64,000 nucleotides of DNA from Polynucleobacter sp. MWH-HuK1 (GCF_018881815.1 NZ_JACVPP010000001.1:1993654-2057653), one strand, 5' to 3'; shown: positions 16,745-28,128, numbered from the stretch's first letter. The notes: generated from the letters alone by a model not told the origin. Program-made: numbers and translations.

Positions 16745-18610
16745 TTAAATTTCAGCAACATTCTTGCCGGAGAGAGCTTTTTGAATGCTGGCATTCATCC
16801 GTTTTTGCGCAAAATCATCTGTTGCCTTAGCTGCGTGATCTACTGCTTTACGAACTACAGCGCTATCAGTTTCTTGATTCAAAATCTTTTGTAACGCCGC
16901 CATCTCATGATCAATAAGCGCTTGCTCTTCTGCATTAAGAAGGCTGCGATCACTATCGAGAGCTGTTTGAACAGCATCAAGCAAACGTTGAGCATTTACC
17001 TGTTCTTCGCGCAAGGATCTTGAGAGTAAATCCTCTTTAGCTGAGGCAAAACCATCCTGCAGCATGCGCGTAATCTCTGCATCCGTTAAGCCATATGAGG
17101 GTTTGATATCAATCGATGCCTTAACACCAGAGCCTTGCTCAGTTGCACTAACTGATAGAAGGCCATCAGCATCTACCTGGAAGGTGACGCGTATGCGCGC
17201 AGCTCCCGCAGCCATCGCTGGTATACCGCGTAACTCGAACCTACCAAGAGAACGACAATCCTGCGCCAACTCACGCTCGCCCTGCACCACCTGAATCGCC
17301 AAAGCAGTCTGGCCATCCTTAAAGGTCGTGAAGTCTTGCGCCCTAGCAACTGGGATCGGTGTATTGCGAGGAATAATCTTCTCTACCAAGCCGCCCATAG
17401 TTTCAATACCAAGGGATAATGGTATGACGTCTAGTAAAAGCCACTCATCATCTTTACTTTGATTACCAGCCAGCAGGTCTGCCTGCATCGCCGCACCCAA
17501 TGCAACAACTTGATCAGGATTTAAATTATTTAATGGCTGCGTACCAAACAGTTCGCCGACAGCACGCTGCACATTTGGCATGCGGGTTGAGCCACCCACC
17601 ATCACCACGCCTTTAACGTCTTCTGATTTGAGGCCAGCATCACGTAGTGCTTTTTTACAAGCCATCAAAGTCTTGGTAACTAAATTCTGAGTGATCTCAA
17701 AAAATTGAGCTTGGCTAATGCCAACATTAACTACTGTGCCATCAGCAAGCGTCTCATGAACGCGCGCCAACGGATTGTGGCTAAGTTGCTCTTTCGCGTG
17801 CTTACAAGCTTGCAGGAGTGTACGTTGATCGTATATTGATAGCGGCGGAAGCTTAGCTTGCTCAATGACCCAGCAATACAAGCGATGATCGAAGTCATCG
17901 CCGCCAAGAGCTGAGTCGCCACCAGTAGAAAGTACTTCGAAGACACCCCTACTCATACGCAGTATGGAGATATCAAAGGTGCCGCCACCCAAATCGTAGA
18001 CGGCGTATACCCCTTCCGAGGCATTATCTAAGCCATAGGCAATTGCCGCCGCAGTTGGCTCATTTAATAAACGGAGAACTTCAATGCCAGCTAATTTGGC
18101 AGCGTCTTTCGTTGCCTGACGCTGTGCATCATCAAAGTATGCAGGGACCGTAATAACAGCGCCAACGATTTCATCACTCACTGAGTCTTCTGCTAGCTGA
18201 CGCAAGCGCGCCAAAATTTCTGCAGAGACCTCAATAGGGCTTTTATCGCCAGCTACTGTTCTTAGCTTGAGCATTCCAGGCTGATCAACAAAATCATATG
18301 GAGCACTTTCAATATGCTCCACATCAAGCAAACCTCTGCCCATAAAACGTTTTACTGAAACAATCGTGTTCTTTGGATCAAGAACAGCACTCTCAAGCGC
18401 TTCAAAGCCAGCTTGAGTTCTACCGTTGGGTAGGTAACGAATTACAGATGGAAGTAATTCGCGTCCTTGTGCATCGGGCAATACTTTTGGCAAAGCATCG
18501 CGCACAATTGCGACCAAAGAATTGGTAGTCCCCAAATCAATACCAACAGCAATGCGGCGCTGATGTGGCGCTAGCGATTTACCAGGTTCTGAGATTTGTA
18601 ATAAGGCCAT
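16745..18610 (-). CDS. hscA: Fe-S assembly chaperone HscA (Hsp70 type)
   Basis: A 621-residue Hsp70-class protein. The N-terminal ATPase domain shows [13 protein letters not shown] at about residues 21-33, [11 protein letters not shown] and [11 protein letters not shown], and the substrate domain follows after residue 390. It is specific for IscU in cluster delivery and works with the co-chaperone HscB encoded just upstream (27-base gap). Position inside the isc operon separates it from DnaK. Confidence 0.95.
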   Translation of the reverse strand: MALLQISEPGKSLAPHQRRIAVGIDLGTTNSLVAIVRDALPKVLPDAQGRELLPSVIRYLPNGRTQAGFEALESAVLDPKNTIVSVKRFMGRGLLDVEHIESAPYDFVDQPGMLKLRTVAGDKSPIEVSAEILARLRQLAEDSVSDEIVGAVITVPAYFDDAQRQATKDAAKLAGIEVLRLLNEPTAAAIAYGLDNASEGVYAVYDLGGGTFDISILRMSRGVFEVLSTGGDSALGGDDFDHRLYCWVIEQAKLPPLSIYDQRTLLQACKHAKEQLSHNPLARVHETLADGTVVNVGISQAQFFEITQNLVTKTLMACKKALRDAGLKSEDVKGVVMVGGSTRMPNVQRAVGELFGTQPLNNLNPDQVVALGAAMQADLLAGNQSKDDEWLLLDVIPLSLGIETMGGLVEKIIPRNTPIPVARAQDFTTFKDGQTALAIQVVQGERELAQDCRSLGRFELRGIPAMAAGAARIRVTFQVDADGLLSVSATEQGSGVKASIDIKPSYGLTDAEITRMLQDGFASAKEDLLSRSLREEQVNAQRLLDAVQTALDSDRSLLNAEEQALIDHEMAALQKILNQETDSAVVRKAVDHAAKATDDFAQKRMNASIQKALSGKNVAEI

Positions 18611-18637
18611 AGGAGATAGAGTGTAGCTTGCGTGCGC

Positions 18638-19177
18638 CTAGATTAAGGCTGCAATAGTGTCATCAAGCTCAACTGCAAATTTATCAATAAAGAGCAGGCC
18701 TCGAAGTAGCTCTGCTGCACGCTGATAATTCTTGGCACCATCGATTGCCTGGGCAATTTCTGCAAGGGTCTCAGCTTTAGATTGCTCTACCTCGGTCATA
18801 AGCGACTCTAAGGCAGGCAAATCTTCTTCCTGCTCGTCCAAACTCTCACGCCACTCCATTTGCTTCATCAAAAAAGCGGCAGGCATCGCAGTGTTCGTCT
18901 CCAACTTAGCATCAACCCCATGAAGCTGGCAAATATATAAGCCGCGTTGGATAGGATTCTTAAGTGTTTGGTACGCAGTATTGGCTAATGTTGCCAATTG
19001 CATGGCAAGGCGCTGCTCAGAGTCACTGCCGCGAGCATGGCGATCGGGATGCACTTCTTTCTGAATCGCCAGGTATGCCTGATCTAGAGCAGGCAAATCA
19101 ATTTTGAATTGCTGATTTAATCCAAAGAAGCGAAAGTAATCGTCAGACGCGGAAGGATTCGCCACAACCACACTCAT
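18638..19177 (-). CDS. hscB: Fe-S assembly co-chaperone HscB
   Basis: A 179-residue J-domain protein with the HPD motif ([11 protein letters not shown]) near residue 43 and the C-terminal three-helix domain that binds IscU. The first ATG lies inside the 3' end of iscA, giving a 35-base overlap; no later start fits because DDYFRFFGL is conserved at the N-terminus. It stimulates HscA ATPase activity in cluster transfer. Confidence 0.93.
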   Translation of the reverse strand: MSVVVANPSASDDYFRFFGLNQQFKIDLPALDQAYLAIQKEVHPDRHARGSDSEQRLAMQLATLANTAYQTLKNPIQRGLYICQLHGVDAKLETNTAMPAAFLMKQMEWRESLDEQEEDLPALESLMTEVEQSKAETLAEIAQAIDGAKNYQRAAELLRGLLFIDKFAVELDDTIAALI

Positions 19178-19466
19178 CTTTTACGTTTGGATTTTGAAAC
19201 TTAAAACCTTCGTTCAAACCCTCACGTACAAAATCTAACTCTGTACCATCTAAATAAGCCAGACTTTTTGGATCTACAAATACCTTAATACCATTGGACT
19301 CAAATACCTGGTCTTCCGCCGCAGGCTCATCAACATACTCAAGCTGATACGCCAAGCCAGAACAACCCGTTGTACGAACGCCCAAGCGCAAGCCACAACC
19401 TTTACCGCGCTTTTCTAAATTGCGGTTAACGTGTGCAGCTGCTTTGGCGGTTAAGGTAATTGCCAT
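19143..19466 (-). CDS. iscA: A-type iron-sulfur carrier IscA
   Basis: A 107-residue A-type carrier with the three conserved cysteines: TTGCSGLAY near residue 35 and the C-terminal CGCG. It begins [15 protein letters not shown], the usual IscA opening. It is 12 bases after iscU and overlaps hscB. It carries iron or [4Fe-4S] clusters to client enzymes, and in this cell SoeAB, IscR, aconitase-type and RnfB-like proteins would need such clusters. Confidence 0.94.
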   Translation of the reverse strand: MAITLTAKAAAHVNRNLEKRGKGCGLRLGVRTTGCSGLAYQLEYVDEPAAEDQVFESNGIKVFVDPKSLAYLDGTELDFVREGLNEGFKFQNPNVKDECGCGESFRV

Positions 19467-19478
19467 AGTTATGTCTAC

Positions 19479-19865
19479 TTATTTAGCTGGGTGCTTTTCT
19501 TTGTAATCTGCTACTGCTGCCTTGATGGCATCCTCAGCCAAGATAGAGCAGTGAATTTTCACAGGAGGCAATGCCAACTCTTCAGCGATTAATGAATTCT
19601 TGATTTCAAGCGCTTGATCCAATGTCTTACCTTTAACCCACTCAGTTACCAATGAAGATGAAGCAATCGCAGAGCCGCAGCCGTATGTCTTAAACTTCGC
19701 ATCCTCAATCACACCCTGATCATTTACCCGAATCTGCAGCTTCATCACATCACCACATGCAGGTGCGCCAACCATGCCAGTACCTACGCTGTCATCACCT
19801 TTTTCAAAGGAGCCAACGTTACGGGGATTTTCATAATGATCAATGACCTTTTCGCTATATGCCAT
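19479..19865 (-). CDS. iscU: Iron-sulfur cluster scaffold IscU
   Basis: A 128-residue scaffold with all three cluster cysteines and the key Asp: GAPACGD, YGCGSAIASSS and KIHCSILAEDAI. The chaperone recognition site L-P-P-V-K is present just before the third Cys. It lies between iscS and iscA with short spacers and is expected to be one transcript with them. Confidence 0.96.
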   Translation of the reverse strand: MAYSEKVIDHYENPRNVGSFEKGDDSVGTGMVGAPACGDVMKLQIRVNDQGVIEDAKFKTYGCGSAIASSSLVTEWVKGKTLDQALEIKNSLIAEELALPPVKIHCSILAEDAIKAAVADYKEKHPAK

Positions 19866-19896
19866 GGTATTTCCTCTTTAATTTCTTTATCTTTTT

Positions 19897-21156
19897 TTAG
19901 TGTGCAGCCCATTGAATCGTATTCAGATCGATTCCATCTTTATACATTTCCCATAGTGGAGAGAGCTCACGCAACTTGGCAATCTTTTCTTTCACCAACT
20001 TGATGGTGAAGTCTACCTCTTCCTCAGTAGTAAAGCGGCCCAAGGTAAAACGAATCGAACTATGTGCCAATTCATCATTACGACCGAGGGCTCTTAATAC
20101 ATAAGAAGGTTCTAAAGAAGCCGAAGTACATGCCGAACCAGATGAGATGGCTAAATCTTTCAGGGCCATCAACATAGACTCACCCTCAACATAGTTAAAA
20201 CTGATGTTGAGGTTATGAGGGACTCGATTGTCCATGTCGCCATTGACATAAACCTCTTCAATATCTTTCAAACCATTCAACAAACGGTCGCGCAAAGCAC
20301 GGATGCGTTTGTTTTCTTTAGCCATATCGATGCGAGCAATACGAAAGGCCTCACCCATGCCAACGATTTGGTGAACAGCTAAGGTTCCAGAACGCATACC
20401 GCGCTCATGACCGCCACCATGAATTTGTGCCTCAATACGAATACGGGGTTTGCGGCGAACAAACAACGCGCCGATGCCTTTAGGGCCATAGGTCTTATGA
20501 GCGGAAAAGCTCATTAAATCTACTTTGGTCTTTTCTAAATCAATTTCTACTTTGCCGGTTGCTTGCGCTGCATCCACATGAAAAACGACACCACGTGAAC
20601 GGCACAATTCACCAATCGCAGGAATATCTTGCACCACTCCGATTTCATTATTGACGTACATTACTGAAGCCAAAATTGTGCCAGGCTTCATTGCCGCTTC
20701 GAGCTGTGCGAAATCAATCAGACCATTCGGCAACACATCCAAATAAGTCACCTCGAAACCTTCGCGCTCTAATTCGCGACAAGTATCTAAAGTCGCTTTG
20801 TGCTCAGTCTTTGCTGTGATGATGTGGTTACCGCGATCTTTGTAAAAATGCGCTGCACCTTTTAATGCCAAGTTAATGCTTTCAGTAGCGCCACTAGTGA
20901 ACACAATTTCTCTTGGATCGGCATGTACCAATTGAGCAACCTCTGAACGCGCCCATTCAACCGCCTCTTCCGCAGCCCAGCCATAAGCATGACTGCGTGA
21001 AGCAGCATTACCAAATTGCTCGCGCAGGTAAGGCAACATTTTGTCGACCACCAGTGGATCAATCGGCGTAGTGGCTGAATAGTCCATATACACGGGAAAG
21101 TGTTTAGGACTAAACATAGGAACCGGTTGTTGTGGAAGGTCTTTTGGTGCGTTCAT
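19897..21156 (-). CDS. iscS: Cysteine desulfurase IscS
   Basis: A 419-residue PLP enzyme. The PLP lysine is in [10 protein letters not shown] and the mobile catalytic cysteine is in SGSACTSAS, both as in IscS. It opens with an extra 20 or so residues before [13 protein letters not shown]. It removes sulfur from cysteine and hands it to IscU, and also to tRNA thiolation and molybdenum cofactor pathways. It is the second gene of the operon. Confidence 0.96.
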   Translation of the reverse strand: MNAPKDLPQQPVPMFSPKHFPVYMDYSATTPIDPLVVDKMLPYLREQFGNAASRSHAYGWAAEEAVEWARSEVAQLVHADPREIVFTSGATESINLALKGAAHFYKDRGNHIITAKTEHKATLDTCRELEREGFEVTYLDVLPNGLIDFAQLEAAMKPGTILASVMYVNNEIGVVQDIPAIGELCRSRGVVFHVDAAQATGKVEIDLEKTKVDLMSFSAHKTYGPKGIGALFVRRKPRIRIEAQIHGGGHERGMRSGTLAVHQIVGMGEAFRIARIDMAKENKRIRALRDRLLNGLKDIEEVYVNGDMDNRVPHNLNISFNYVEGESMLMALKDLAISSGSACTSASLEPSYVLRALGRNDELAHSSIRFTLGRFTTEEEVDFTIKLVKEKIAKLRELSPLWEMYKDGIDLNTIQWAAH

Positions 21157-21185
21157 GATTTATTTATCTATAGGTAATACTGTTA

Positions 21186-21755
21186 TTAACTTTGTCGCGC
21201 CAAGTTGAATACGGAATTCACTAGCGGTAATTTAGGGGCAACATCTTTTTTGGCTGCAAGCGCTGGAGCAGGTTTATCAGCTTTCGCACTTTCAACTTTA
21301 ATTTTCTTCTGGCGCATATCTTGAATCACAACGCCGCGGCCTTCTTGTTGCTGAACCAAATCTTTTAAGCTCACTGAGCTGAGGTACTCAACCATCTTGG
21401 CATTGAGATTGCTCCATAAATCATGAGTCATGCAACGACCATGATTTTCTTCATCGCTATGGCAATTACCTTTACCGCCGCATTGAGTAGCATCAAGAGG
21501 CTCATCAACAGCAACAATAATGTCAGCAACACTCACCTCAGAAGATGGTCGCGCTAGGGTATAACCACCGCCAGGGCCACGAGTACTCTCCACGATATTG
21601 AAACGGCGCAATTTACCGAACAATTGCTCGAGGTAGGAAAGGGAGATTTTTTGTCTTTGGCTAATTCCGGCCAAAGTTACGGGGCCATGCGTTTCACGCA
21701 GAGCTAAATCAATCATTGCGGTTACTGCAAAACGACCTTTAGTTGTAAGTCTCAT
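21186..21755 (-). CDS. iscR: Fe-S responsive regulator IscR
   Basis: A 189-residue Rrf2-family regulator. The N-terminal winged helix starts MRLTTKGRFAVTAMIDLAL, and the cluster ligands are in TQCGGKGNCHSDEENHGRCMTHDLW, matching three Cys and a His of IscR. A C-terminal tail of about 40 lysine- and alanine-rich residues extends beyond E. coli IscR. It heads the isc operon and should repress it when loaded with a [2Fe-2S] cluster; a matching operator is visible upstream. Confidence 0.95.
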   Translation of the reverse strand: MRLTTKGRFAVTAMIDLALRETHGPVTLAGISQRQKISLSYLEQLFGKLRRFNIVESTRGPGGGYTLARPSSEVSVADIIVAVDEPLDATQCGGKGNCHSDEENHGRCMTHDLWSNLNAKMVEYLSSVSLKDLVQQQEGRGVVIQDMRQKKIKVESAKADKPAPALAAKKDVAPKLPLVNSVFNLARQS

Positions 21756-21805
21756 ATGTCACCTTGGTAATGGATTGTTATGGACAGCTCACAGTCGGGC
21801 GGGTA

Positions 21806-21830
21806 ATACCCGACCATTCCACTCAACTTT
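21806..21830 (-). promoter_or_regulatory. IscR type 1 operator upstream of iscR
   Basis: Read on the minus strand, the 25-base site begins AAAGTTGAG and ends GGTCGGGTAT, which fits the published type 1 consensus ATASYYGACTRWWWYAGTCRRSTAT at most positions. It lies about 50 bases before the iscR start. A GTCGGG/CCCGAC dyad (21794-21814) overlaps its promoter-distal end. This supports autorepression of the operon by IscR. Confidence 0.65.
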
Positions 21831-21905
21831 AACATAATCCCTAGCAATCTGCTCGGGAATTATCCCAAAAATCCCTCTTGCAAGCCAGGAATTAGAGGGT
21901 AGATC

Positions 21906-24059
21906 TCAAACTGAGTCCCTAGACCTGGCCCCAAAGGCCATTTCTTTAACCTTGGTGAGCCTATCTCGCGTGCTGGCAGCCTTCTCAAACTCCAAATTCT
22001 TAGCTTCAGCGTTCATTTGCTTCTCTAGGCGCTTAATCTCGGCCGCCAGGTCCTTCTCGCCCATATCCTCATAACGAGCTCGCTCCTGCTCAATCTGCAT
22101 CTCCTGGCGCTTCTCTTTAACGTCGTAGACCCCATCAATAATGTCCTTAATGCGCTTTTGAACCCCTTTGGGCTCTATTCCATTGAGCTTATTAAAGGCA
22201 ATCTGCTTCGTACGGCGCCTTTCGGTCTCCCCCATTGCTTTGCGCATGGAGTCTGTGATCTTATCGGCGTACAGGATCGCCTTGCCTCGGACGTTTCGAG
22301 CGGCTCGACCAATTGTCTGGATCAAGCTGCGCTCTGAACGCAAGAAGCCCTCTTTATCAGCATCCAAAATAGCAACTAATGAGACCTCTGGAATATCCAA
22401 ACCTTCACGCAATAAGTTAATACCAACCAACACGTCGAATACGCCCAAACGCAAGTCGCGCAAAATTTCAACACGCTCTACCGTATCAATATCCGAGTGC
22501 ACATATCTCACCTTCACGCCGTTATCAGATAGGTAGTCAGTTAATTGCTCTGCCATTCGTTTAGTCAGTACAGTGACCAACACGCGCTCACCTTCTTTGA
22601 CGCGCGCATGAATTTGATCCAACAAATCATCTACCTGTGTACTTGCTGGTAAAACTTCAATTTCCGGATCAACCAATCCAGTTGGTCTTGCTACCTGTTC
22701 AACAACTTGACCTTGATGCATATTCTCATAATCAGCAGGAGTTGCAGATACAAAAATCGTTTGACGCATCTTGGTTTCAAACTCAGTAAATTTAAGCGGA
22801 CGGTTATCCATTGCGGAAGGCAAACGGAAACCAAATTCCACCAAGGTATGTTTACGAGATTTATCGCCGTTATACATGGCGTTGAGCTGCCCAATTAAGA
22901 CATGACTCTCATCGAGGAACATCAACGCATCATTGGGTAGGTAGTCCACCAGCGTAGGCGGAGCCTCGCCAGGAGCGGCGCCAGAGAGGTGACGTGAGTA
23001 GTTCTCGATCCCCTTACAAAAACCCAATTCATTCAGCATTTCCAAATCAAAACGGGTCCGCTGCTCAAGGCGTTGCGCTTCAACTAACTTTCCATCTTTA
23101 ACAAACTCATCCAAGCGAGTACGTAATTCAGTTTTGATTGTTTCGATGGCCTTCAAAACTGTATCGCGCGGTGTGACGTAGTGTGAACTTGGATAAACCG
23201 TAAAGCGTGGAATCTTCTGGCGAATTTTTCCAGTGAGAGGATCGAAGAATTGCAAGCTTTCAATAACATCATCAAACAACTCAACGCGCACTGCCAATTC
23301 ATTATGTTCTGCAGGAAAAATATCAATCGTGTCACCACGCACTCGAAATACACCGCGCTTGAAATCTAATTCATTACGGTCATATTGCATGGCAATGAGG
23401 CGCGCCAAAATATCACGCTGACTCATCTTGTCTCCAGGGCGCAACGTCATCACCATACTGTGATAGTCCCCAGGATTACCGATGCCGTAGATTGCAGAGA
23501 CGGTGGCAACGATGATGACGTCACGACGCTCTAAAAGACTTTTAGTTGCCGATAGACGCATCTGCTCGATGTGCTCATTGATTGAAGAATCTTTTTCAAT
23601 GAACAAGTCACGCTGAGGAACGTAGGCTTCCGGCTGGTAGTAGTCGTAATAGCTAACAAAGTACTCAACCGCGTTTTTGGGGAAAAACTCCCTAAATTCG
23701 CTGTAGAGCTGGGCAGCCAGAGTCTTATTTGGGGCAAAAATGATGGCTGGACGACCTGTTCTGGCGATGACATTGGCCATCGTGAAGGTCTTTCCGGACC
23801 CAGTTACCCCCAAAAGCGTCTGAAAGGTCAATCCATCCTCTACACCCTCCACCAGGGCATCAATAGCCTGAGGCTGGTCACCAGCAGGTGCAAATGGCTG
23901 ATAGAGCTGATAAGGGGAGTCTGGAAAGGTCACAAACTTCGCCGGATCAAGGTCGTGACCGACCTCGCCCAATGGATCTGCCGCCGGGCTTTTAATTAGC
24001 GTCTTTACTTCGGAATTTGGTGCAATTTTAGGCAACTTAGGGGGCATCTCGGCTATCAT
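21906..24059 (-). CDS. uvrB: Excinuclease ABC subunit UvrB
   Basis: A 717-residue DNA repair helicase. Walker A is [13 protein letters not shown], followed by the beta-hairpin region [12 protein letters not shown], the helicase motifs including DESHV and [35 protein letters not shown], and a C-terminal UVR motif ([17 protein letters not shown]). It loads onto damage with UvrA and recruits UvrC, which is also in the window (59820-61730). The N-terminus has about 40 extra residues before [15 protein letters not shown]. No standard LexA box is seen upstream; a hairpin overlaps the ribosome-binding site. Confidence 0.96.
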   Translation of the reverse strand: MIAEMPPKLPKIAPNSEVKTLIKSPAADPLGEVGHDLDPAKFVTFPDSPYQLYQPFAPAGDQPQAIDALVEGVEDGLTFQTLLGVTGSGKTFTMANVIARTGRPAIIFAPNKTLAAQLYSEFREFFPKNAVEYFVSYYDYYQPEAYVPQRDLFIEKDSSINEHIEQMRLSATKSLLERRDVIIVATVSAIYGIGNPGDYHSMVMTLRPGDKMSQRDILARLIAMQYDRNELDFKRGVFRVRGDTIDIFPAEHNELAVRVELFDDVIESLQFFDPLTGKIRQKIPRFTVYPSSHYVTPRDTVLKAIETIKTELRTRLDEFVKDGKLVEAQRLEQRTRFDLEMLNELGFCKGIENYSRHLSGAAPGEAPPTLVDYLPNDALMFLDESHVLIGQLNAMYNGDKSRKHTLVEFGFRLPSAMDNRPLKFTEFETKMRQTIFVSATPADYENMHQGQVVEQVARPTGLVDPEIEVLPASTQVDDLLDQIHARVKEGERVLVTVLTKRMAEQLTDYLSDNGVKVRYVHSDIDTVERVEILRDLRLGVFDVLVGINLLREGLDIPEVSLVAILDADKEGFLRSERSLIQTIGRAARNVRGKAILYADKITDSMRKAMGETERRRTKQIAFNKLNGIEPKGVQKRIKDIIDGVYDVKEKRQEMQIEQERARYEDMGEKDLAAEIKRLEKQMNAEAKNLEFEKAASTRDRLTKVKEMAFGARSRDSV

Positions 24060-24219
24060 TTCACCTGTGAGATTTCTTCACAGCGAATTTTGTACAAACA
24101 ATGATTTTGCCGTTTTTCCTAGGAAATAGTTGATTCTGGCCTCAAAAACCGACAATTAAACTAAATTTAACGTCAATTACGAACAAAACCACCTTTATAA
24201 CCTTCAATTTCAAGCCCAA

Positions 24220-25419
24220 ATGACCCTGTTTGCCTCAGTTCAATTAGCCCCTAAAGATCCCATTTTTGGCCTCACAGAAGCCTACGTTGCAGACCAACGC
24301 GCTGACAAAGTGAACTTAGGCGTTGGCGTGTACTACACAGACGAAGGCAAGGTTCCGCTTTTGAAAGCAGTGATTAAAGCTGAAGAGGCGATTGTTGCAA
24401 AACACTCACCACGCAGCTACATCCCTATCGAAGGACCAAATCCATACAACAGTGCAGTACAAAATTTATTGTTTGGTGCTGACTCTGCATTAATTAAAGA
24501 TGGTCGCGTTGTCACTGCCGAATGTCTTGGTGGCACAGGTGCATTACGCGTTGGTGCAGACTTTATTAAACGCCTCAACTTAAATGCACCTTGCGCAATT
24601 AGCAACCCTACCTGGGAAAATCATCGTGGCATTTTTGAATCAGCTGGCTTTGAAGTAGTTGAGTACACCTACTTCGATGGTAAAACACGTGGTGTTGATT
24701 TTGACGGCATGGTGAAATCTTTGGAGTCATTCCCAAAGAACACCACGGTGTTGTTGCATGCTTGCTGCCACAACCCAACTGGCGCAGACATTACTGAAGC
24801 GCAATGGCGTCAAGTAATCGATATCTGCAAAAACAAAGGTTTGATTCCCTTCTTGGATATGGCCTACCAAGGCTTTGCGGCTGGGATTGAGCAAGACGGT
24901 GTTGCGGTTCGCCTCTTTGCTGAATCAGGCATGTCTTTCTTTGTATCGAGCTCTTTCTCCAAGTCGTTCTCACTTTATGGTGAGCGTGTTGGCGCATTGT
25001 CTATCGTGACACAAAGCAAAGATGAATCTACTCGCGTGCTTTCACAATTGAAGCGCGTGATTCGCACTAACTATTCCAATCCACCAACTCACGGAGCTGC
25101 AATTGCTGCTGCCGTTTTGAATTCGCCAGAACTGCGTAAGCTTTGGGAAGATGAGTTGGCAGAAATGCGTGACCGCATTAAAGCGATGCGTCATGGTCTT
25201 GTAGAAAAACTCGCTGCTGCTGGTGTGAAGCAAGATTTTGCTTTTATCGAGAAGCAGCGAGGAATGTTTTCTTACTCAGGCTTAACGGCTGAGCAAGTTG
25301 AGCGCTTACAGAAAGAAGATGGCATTTACGCTCTCTCTACTGGACGCATTTGTGTGGCAGCCCTCAATACTAAAAATATTGATAAAGTGGCTAAAGCAAT
25401 CGCCCGCGTCTTAGCGTAA
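24220..25419 (+). CDS. Aromatic amino acid/aspartate aminotransferase
   Basis: A 399-residue class I PLP aminotransferase of the AspC/TyrB type. Features include VNLGVGVYYTDEGKVPLL, CHNPTGADIT, the PLP lysine in SSSFSKSFSLYGER and the substrate-binding Arg in the C-terminal STGRICVA. It exchanges amino groups between aspartate or aromatic amino acids and 2-oxoglutarate. AspC and TyrB cannot be separated by eye. The gene follows uvrB head to head across a 160-base AT-rich spacer and precedes phaZ. Confidence 0.92.
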   Translation: MTLFASVQLAPKDPIFGLTEAYVADQRADKVNLGVGVYYTDEGKVPLLKAVIKAEEAIVAKHSPRSYIPIEGPNPYNSAVQNLLFGADSALIKDGRVVTAECLGGTGALRVGADFIKRLNLNAPCAISNPTWENHRGIFESAGFEVVEYTYFDGKTRGVDFDGMVKSLESFPKNTTVLLHACCHNPTGADITEAQWRQVIDICKNKGLIPFLDMAYQGFAAGIEQDGVAVRLFAESGMSFFVSSSFSKSFSLYGERVGALSIVTQSKDESTRVLSQLKRVIRTNYSNPPTHGAAIAAAVLNSPELRKLWEDELAEMRDRIKAMRHGLVEKLAAAGVKQDFAFIEKQRGMFSYSGLTAEQVERLQKEDGIYALSTGRICVAALNTKNIDKVAKAIARVLA

Positions 25420-25450
25420 CAAGCGGATATCCTGAATTACCGGAGGCACC

Positions 25451-26731
25451 ATGCTATATCAGTTACACGAATTTCAAAAAGCCCTACTTCAACCAGTTAG
25501 CTCATGGGCGCGTGCCGCCTCTGAGGCCTTTATTAATGCATCTAACCCTGTATCCAAAGTGCCTGGCTCTGAGCGTCTTGCGGCTAGTTACGAACTTCTC
25601 TATCGACTGGGTAAGGATTACAAAAAACCAGAATTTGGGATTCGCTCGGTACAAGCTCATGGTCGCGAAGTTGCAATTCATGAGATCACAACCCTTGCAA
25701 AACCTTTCTGCAAGTTAGTTCGCTTCAAGCGCTTCTCTGATGATGTTGAAGTCATCAAAAAACTCAAGGAAGATCCTGTAGTTTTAGTGGTAGCACCGCT
25801 ATCAGGCCACCACTCCACATTGCTACGTGATACTGTGCGCACACTCCTACAAGATCATAAGGTCTACATCACTGATTGGGTTGATGCTCGCTTAGTGCCC
25901 CTTGAAGATGGTGAATTCGGTCTTGATGACTATGTTCATTACGTACAAGAATTCATTCGCACCATTGGTGCAAAAGATTTACATGTCATTTCCGTTTGCC
26001 AACCAACGGTTCCAACTTTAGGCGCAATATCCTTGATGGCATCCGCTGGTGAAGCAACTCCAGCATCTATGATCATGATGGGCGGCCCAATTGATGCGCG
26101 TAAATCACCAACTGCAGTAAACAACTTGGCTGATCAGAAATCATATGAGTGGTTTGAGAGTCATGTGATTTATAACGTACCGCCCAATTATCCAGGCGCT
26201 GGACGCAAGGTTTACCCAGGCTTCTTGCAGCACACCGGCTTTATCGCTATGAACCCGCAAAACCACTTGCAGTCTCATTGGGATTACTTCCAAAACCTGG
26301 TGCGCGGCGATGAGCAAGATGCTGAATCACATATTCGCTTCTATGATGAGTACAACGCCGTATTGGATTTGGACTCCAAGTTCTACTTAGACACTATCAA
26401 GACTGTTTTCCAAGACTATGCATTGCCAAATGGCACATGGGAAGTTGCTGGTGAGCTCGTGAAACCACAAGACATTAAAAAAACTGCGCTTCTGACTGTT
26501 GAAGGTGAGCTTGATGATATTTCAGGAAGCGGACAAACACGTTCAGCCCATGCTTTATGTGCTGGTATTCCTAAAGAGAATAAAGACCACTACGAAGTTG
26601 CTGGTGCAGGACACTACGGCATCTTTGCCGGACGTCGTTGGCGCGAGAAGGTTTATCCGAAGATTAAGACGTTTATTCGTGAACATCAGAACACGAAGAA
26701 AACCGCTACTCGGACTACCAAGTCTGCATAA
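25451..26731 (+). CDS. phaZ: Intracellular polyhydroxybutyrate depolymerase
   Basis: A 426-residue alpha/beta hydrolase of the PhaZ1 type known from Ralstonia. The lipase-like box has cysteine in place of serine (SVCQPTVPT), as in that family, with Asp in EGELDDISG and His in GAGHYGIFAG completing the triad. It has no signal peptide, so it acts on internal storage granules of polyhydroxybutyrate. A good ribosome-binding site (GGAGG) precedes the ATG. This implies the organism stores PHB, although no phaC lies in the window. Confidence 0.92.
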   Translation: MLYQLHEFQKALLQPVSSWARAASEAFINASNPVSKVPGSERLAASYELLYRLGKDYKKPEFGIRSVQAHGREVAIHEITTLAKPFCKLVRFKRFSDDVEVIKKLKEDPVVLVVAPLSGHHSTLLRDTVRTLLQDHKVYITDWVDARLVPLEDGEFGLDDYVHYVQEFIRTIGAKDLHVISVCQPTVPTLGAISLMASAGEATPASMIMMGGPIDARKSPTAVNNLADQKSYEWFESHVIYNVPPNYPGAGRKVYPGFLQHTGFIAMNPQNHLQSHWDYFQNLVRGDEQDAESHIRFYDEYNAVLDLDSKFYLDTIKTVFQDYALPNGTWEVAGELVKPQDIKKTALLTVEGELDDISGSGQTRSAHALCAGIPKENKDHYEVAGAGHYGIFAGRRWREKVYPKIKTFIREHQNTKKTATRTTKSA

Positions 26732-26760
26732 ATTAAGGGCTCTTCGGAGCCTTTAATTTT
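26731..26760 (+). terminator. UUCG-loop terminator after phaZ
   Basis: GGCTC (26738-26742) and GAGCC (26747-26751) close a TTCG tetraloop and are extended by AATTAA/TTTAATT arms ending in TTTT. It directly follows the phaZ stop codon. Confidence 0.75.
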
Positions 26761-26785
26761 AAGAAGACTCACACATGTAATTTCT

Positions 26786-27472
26786 ATGAACCAAGCTAAT
26801 AGCCTCGTTGATCAACTTGAGGATATTCTTCCGCAAACGCAATGCACTAAGTGCGGATACCCAGATTGCCGCGGATATGCAGAAGCTATGGCCAGTGGCG
26901 AAGCCTTACCAAACCGCTGCCCCCCCGGCGGCGTCGAAGGCATTCGGCGACTAAGCAAGGTTCTAATACCAATATACCCACAAGACGCTTTTGAGCATCA
27001 CCCTACTATTAATCCAGAATGCGGCGTAGAGCGCCCCCGTCCAGTAGCGTTTATCGATCCGCAGAAATGCATTGGCTGCACACTATGCATTCAGGCATGT
27101 CCTGTTGATGCGATCGTTGGCGCCTCCAAGCAAATGCACGTTGTTCTGACCGAGTGGTGCACCGGCTGTGACCTCTGCATTCCACCATGCCCAGTAGACT
27201 GCATCAGCATGATTAATGTCACCGGAGATAAAACCGGTTGGGATGCTTGGACTCAAGAGCTTGCAAATGTTTCTCGCAAACGTTATCACGACCGCGAATC
27301 ACGCCTAGAGCGAGAGCAAAAAGATAATGATGATCGGCTCGCTAAAAAGGCGGCGGCTAAATTACAGTCCGTTAACAGTGACTCACCTCAATCTGAAGAA
27401 GAATTAAAAGAACAAGAACGCAAACGTGCCATCATTGCCGCAGCTATTGCACGCGCACTAGAAAAGAAATGA
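26786..27472 (+). CDS. RnfB-like Fe-S electron-transfer protein (orphan)
   Basis: A 228-residue protein with an N-terminal four-cysteine Fe-S domain (CTKCGYPDC and RCPPGG) and two ferredoxin groups, [12 protein letters not shown] and [12 protein letters not shown], as in RnfB/RsxB. It lacks the N-terminal membrane helix of true RnfB, and no rnfA, C, D, G or E genes are nearby. The C-terminal 70 residues are charged and helical. The stop overlaps the nth start (ATGATGA), and this pairing is common in Burkholderiales. A role in electron supply to a soluble Fe-S enzyme, possibly endonuclease III, is inference. Confidence 0.85.
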   Translation: MNQANSLVDQLEDILPQTQCTKCGYPDCRGYAEAMASGEALPNRCPPGGVEGIRRLSKVLIPIYPQDAFEHHPTINPECGVERPRPVAFIDPQKCIGCTLCIQACPVDAIVGASKQMHVVLTEWCTGCDLCIPPCPVDCISMINVTGDKTGWDAWTQELANVSRKRYHDRESRLEREQKDNDDRLAKKAAAKLQSVNSDSPQSEEELKEQERKRAIIAAAIARALEKK

Positions 27473-28128
27473 TGAATCTAGAAAAGCGTCGTGCTTTTTT
27501 TGAGCAACTCAAAGCAAATAATCCCAAACCAGAGACTGAGCTGGAATATAACTCGCCATTTGAGCTATTAATTGCGGTACTGCTGTCCGCTCAAGCGACG
27601 GATGTCTCAGTTAACAAGGGCACACGTAAACTCTATAAAGTTGCTAATACCCCTCAAGCCATACTAAAACTGGGGGAGGAAGGTGTTAGGCCCTATATCC
27701 AGCACATTGGACTGTTTAACTCCAAGGGCAAACATATTCAGGAGACCTGTCGACTACTCATAGAGAAACATGGGGGCGAAGTTCCGCAGACTCGTGAAGA
27801 GCTAGAATCACTACCTGGCGTAGGCAGAAAAACTGCGAACGTTATTCTAAATACCGCCTTTGGACAACCCACCATCGCTGTCGATACTCATATATTGAGA
27901 GTTTCTAATCGCACCGGTCTTGCGCCTGGTAAAGATGTAGTCAAAGTTGAGGAGCAACTGCTTAAACGTGTACCAAAGGAGTATCTGCAAGATGCTCACC
28001 ATTGGCTTATTCTGCATGGTAGATACACCTGTAAAGCTCGTAACCCTGACTGCGCGCAATGCATAGTTGAGCCACTATGCGGCTTTAAACAAAAGACTGG
28101 CAAAGGAAAAATACGTGGCGATATTTAA
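27469..28128 (+). CDS. nth: Endonuclease III
   Basis: A 219-residue DNA glycosylase/AP lyase. It contains the helix-hairpin-helix [11 protein letters not shown] with the catalytic lysine, the catalytic Asp in VDTHILR, and the C-terminal [4Fe-4S] ligands C-x6-C-x2-C-x5-C ([17 protein letters not shown]). It removes oxidised pyrimidines. It overlaps the upstream RnfB-like gene by four bases and the next gene by about 14 bases. Confidence 0.96.
   Translation: MMNLEKRRAFFEQLKANNPKPETELEYNSPFELLIAVLLSAQATDVSVNKGTRKLYKVANTPQAILKLGEEGVRPYIQHIGLFNSKGKHIQETCRLLIEKHGGEVPQTREELESLPGVGRKTANVILNTAFGQPTIAVDTHILRVSNRTGLAPGKDVVKVEEQLLKRVPKEYLQDAHHWLILHGRYTCKARNPDCAQCIVEPLCGFKQKTGKGKIRGDI

Noticed and set aside
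24066..24082. CRP-like site TGTGA/TCACA before uvrB
   Set aside because: Spacing is seven, not six bases, and it is in the leader at the start codon; it fits an mRNA hairpin better.
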